Assembly: GCF_022343555.1 (NCBI RefSeq)
Contig: NZ_JAKQZH010000001.1
Coordinates: 1,240,001 to 1,304,000 of the forward strand
Length of the DNA: 64,000 nt
Source of the DNA: Marinobacter sp. C7
Lineage (GTDB): Bacteria > Pseudomonadota > Gammaproteobacteria > Pseudomonadales > Oleiphilaceae
Direction of reading: 5' to 3'
Numbering within the stretch: the first letter of the stretch is position 1; each line of letters begins with the position of its first letter. This document shows positions 62,393 to 64,000 of this stretch, piece after piece. The translations under genes and the position numbers were made by a program. The notes beneath the pieces are model-generated. The model saw nothing but the letters and a program-made list of their open reading frames with translations. It was not told the DNA's origin and did no database searches.

Positions 62393-62944
62393 ATGTCGAA
62401 AGCGTCGAACGCCGAGTTGCCCAAATCCGTTGACCCTTACAAGTTGGCGGAACAGAACAGCGTGCTGGAGGGAGAAATTCCTCTCAGTGCTTTGGCTCGT
62501 TTCCGGGAATCGGTTCTGGGTCTTGGTGACGGTGCTGTGTGCTGCGTCAGGCTGTCTTTTTCCAGGGACAGAGAACGTCGTCGTATCGTCTCCGGTGAGC
62601 TGGAAGCGCCGGCGACCCTGGAGTGTCAGCGGTGTATGGGGCCAATGGCCACAACACTGACCTCCCGGTTTGTGCTGGGGCTCGTAACCAGCGACGAACA
62701 GGCGCAACAACTGCCGAAGGACCTTGAGCCGTTCCTGACCGATGAGTTCAGTGCGGATCTCTGGACCATGGTGGAGGACGAGCTTTTGCTGGTTCTGCCG
62801 CCGTTCCCGCTGCACGACCGGAATGAGTGTCCGGCCCGGGATGATCTGGAAGCTCTCGAGCCCGATGGCGCGCCGGCGGAGCCGGAAAAGTCAGGAAAAG
62901 AGAATCCGTTCAGTGTGCTGGCGGACCTCAAGACGAAGCATTAA
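62393..62944 (+). CDS. yceD: YceD/DUF177 family, 23S rRNA accumulation protein
   Basis: A 183-residue protein with the Cys pair in LECQRCMGPM and the acidic FVLGLVTSDEQA and DLWTMVEDELLLVLP segments of the YceD family, needed for normal 23S rRNA levels. It sits directly before rpmF as in most proteobacteria. There is no ribosome binding site before the ATG and almost no room for a leader. Confidence 0.9.
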   Translation: MSKASNAELPKSVDPYKLAEQNSVLEGEIPLSALARFRESVLGLGDGAVCCVRLSFSRDRERRRIVSGELEAPATLECQRCMGPMATTLTSRFVLGLVTSDEQAQQLPKDLEPFLTDEFSADLWTMVEDELLLVLPPFPLHDRNECPARDDLEALEPDGAPAEPEKSGKENPFSVLADLKTKH

Positions 62945-63025
62945 CCGGGCGCAGCCTCCGATCGGGAGTCGGCGCGTTACAATGAACACACGTTATTTTT
63001 ACGTTAACAGGTCAGGAGCATAATC

Positions 63026-63205
63026 ATGGCTGTACAGCAAAACCGTAAGACCCGTTCCAAGCGTGGCATGCGCCGTTCTCACGACGCTCTGAGCACTGCC
63101 GCTCTGTCCACAGACGCAACCACCGGTGAAGTTCATCGTCGTCACCACGTGTCGCCGGATGGCTTTTACCGCGGTAAGCAGGTAATCGAAGCCCGCGACG
63201 AGTAA
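63026..63205 (+). CDS. rpmF: 50S ribosomal protein L32
   Basis: A 59-residue basic protein: [20 protein letters not shown] at the start and [15 protein letters not shown] near the end, unmistakably L32 of the large ribosomal subunit. CAGGAG lies 8 bases before the ATG. It lacks the Cys residues of zinc-binding L32 forms. Between yceD and plsX in the conserved operon. Confidence 0.97.
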   Translation: MAVQQNRKTRSKRGMRRSHDALSTAALSTDATTGEVHRRHHVSPDGFYRGKQVIEARDE

Positions 63206-63249
63206 GCTCGTTGCATTCAGTCACCGCCCAAGTGTCAGGTGAAAGTGCC

Positions 63250-64000
63250 GTGAACCCGGTTACCATTGCCATTGACGCTATGAGCGGTGACCGTGGGCCG
63301 GCTGTCGTCGCGTCTGCGGCACTGGAAGCGGTGCGAGAAAACGAAGCCTTGAGCATCATTCTGGTGGGAATCCGGAGTGAGCTCGAGGCTTTTTTGCGTG
63401 AGGGGCATGCCCGCATCCGGGTGGTTGAGGCGGCCGATGTTGTCCGCATGAACGAGCGCCCCTCCCATGCCTTGCGCCACAAGAAGAACTCTTCCATGGC
63501 GGTGGCCCTCGGACTGGTTCGGGATGGCGAGGCCCAGGGGTGTGTCAGTGCCGGTAATACCGGAGCGCTGATGGCGTTCGGCCGTTCTATCATACGAATG
63601 TACCCGGGGATTGAGCGCCCGGCCATTGCCAAACTGATCCCTTCCCTGCGCGGCAAGTGCCATGTTCTGGATCTGGGCGCCAATGTCGACTCCACGGCTG
63701 AAAACCTCTATCAGTACGCCCTCATGGGCTCGCTCATGGCCTCGGCGATATGTAACCAGACCGAACCAAGGGTTGCCCTGCTCAATGTCGGCGAGGAGGA
63801 GATCAAGGGCAACGAGCAGGTTCGCCTTGCATCCCACATGCTGGCCCAGTGCGACACCATCAATTACATCGGCTATGTTGAAGGCAGCGATCTGTTCCGG
63901 GATGTAGCGGATGTCGTGGTCTGTGATGGTTTCGTCGGCAATATTGCGTTGAAAACCGGCGAGGGCGTAGCCGGTCTGTTGATCGAGTTGATGGAGCAGG
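63250..64000 (+). CDS. plsX: phosphate acyltransferase PlsX (3' end outside window)
   Basis: The first 250 residues of PlsX, which makes acyl-phosphate from acyl-ACP for phospholipid synthesis. Motifs: IAIDAMSGDRGP, KKNSSMAVALGLVRDG, SAGNTGALMA, LDLGANVDS and LLNVGEEEIKGN. Start GTG at 63250, with AGG about 10 bases upstream and agreement with the family N-terminus. It runs off the window. Confidence 0.95.
   Translation, partial: MNPVTIAIDAMSGDRGPAVVASAALEAVRENEALSIILVGIRSELEAFLREGHARIRVVEAADVVRMNERPSHALRHKKNSSMAVALGLVRDGEAQGCVSAGNTGALMAFGRSIIRMYPGIERPAIAKLIPSLRGKCHVLDLGANVDSTAENLYQYALMGSLMASAICNQTEPRVALLNVGEEEIKGNEQVRLASHMLAQCDTINYIGYVEGSDLFRDVADVVVCDGFVGNIALKTGEGVAGLLIELMEQ

Overview
The window is a GC-rich gammaproteobacterial chromosome segment, most like Marinobacter or a close relative. 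This rests on remembered family and gene-order similarity: a complete Na+-NQR operon with apbE, nqrM and sthA behind it; a gap/mfd/csiV/thioinosine phosphorylase block as in Pseudomonas; a PsrA regulator; and the rne/rluC/maf/yceD/rpmF/plsX order. No database was searched. There are no rRNAs, CRISPR arrays, insertion sequences or prophage genes that I can see.

Layout. 1-8 kb: end of a large NAD-glutamate dehydrogenase, carbonic anhydrase, two adjacent rRNA guanine-N2 methyltransferases (rsmC, rlmG), riboflavin synthase, psrA with its operator over its own -10, an L,D-transpeptidase-like protein, an MscS channel and a thioinosine phosphorylase. 8-14 kb: csiV and mfd leftward, gap rightward. 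14-23 kb: nqrABCDEF-apbE-nqrM, then sthA; this makes the sodium-pumping NADH dehydrogenase together with its flavin and iron maturation factors. 23-30 kb: leftward metabolic genes (GDPD, DAHP synthase, TerB-like, transaldolase, DusA, nitronate monooxygenase, HPP protein, thioesterase).

29.9-34.8 kb is the accessory island and the strongest candidate for an undescribed system. A 36-codon reading frame and a 1043-residue PLD-like/superfamily 2 helicase/DUF3427 protein are followed, through an ATGA stop-start overlap, by a 560-residue protein fusing a class I SAM methyltransferase to a C-terminal HNH nuclease. The arrangement looks like a compact restriction or phage-defence module. The helicase gene is AT-richer than its surroundings, while the methyltransferase-HNH gene is not.

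35-49 kb: SDR, selD, AEC transporter, znuA under a Zur-type palindrome, gltX followed by tRNA-Ala and tRNA-Glu, a two-domain QueD-like protein, a MobA-like nucleotidyltransferase, a receiver protein with a C-terminal membrane anchor, a PEGA-MORN protein and an M16C peptidase. 49-64 kb: ppsR/ppsA/rraA, an SH3 coiled-coil membrane protein, YciI, a PHP exonuclease, a YecA-like protein, rne with a roughly 530-base leader, rluC, a HAD phosphatase, sppA, maf, yceD, rpmF and a truncated plsX.

A second structure that the genes do not explain is a family of palindromes with arms GGGGTCAGAWGAA. It is present as seven copies in three clusters, every cluster lying at the 3' junction of genes that face each other. 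The arms covary, and one copy encodes the C-terminus of the GDPD protein.
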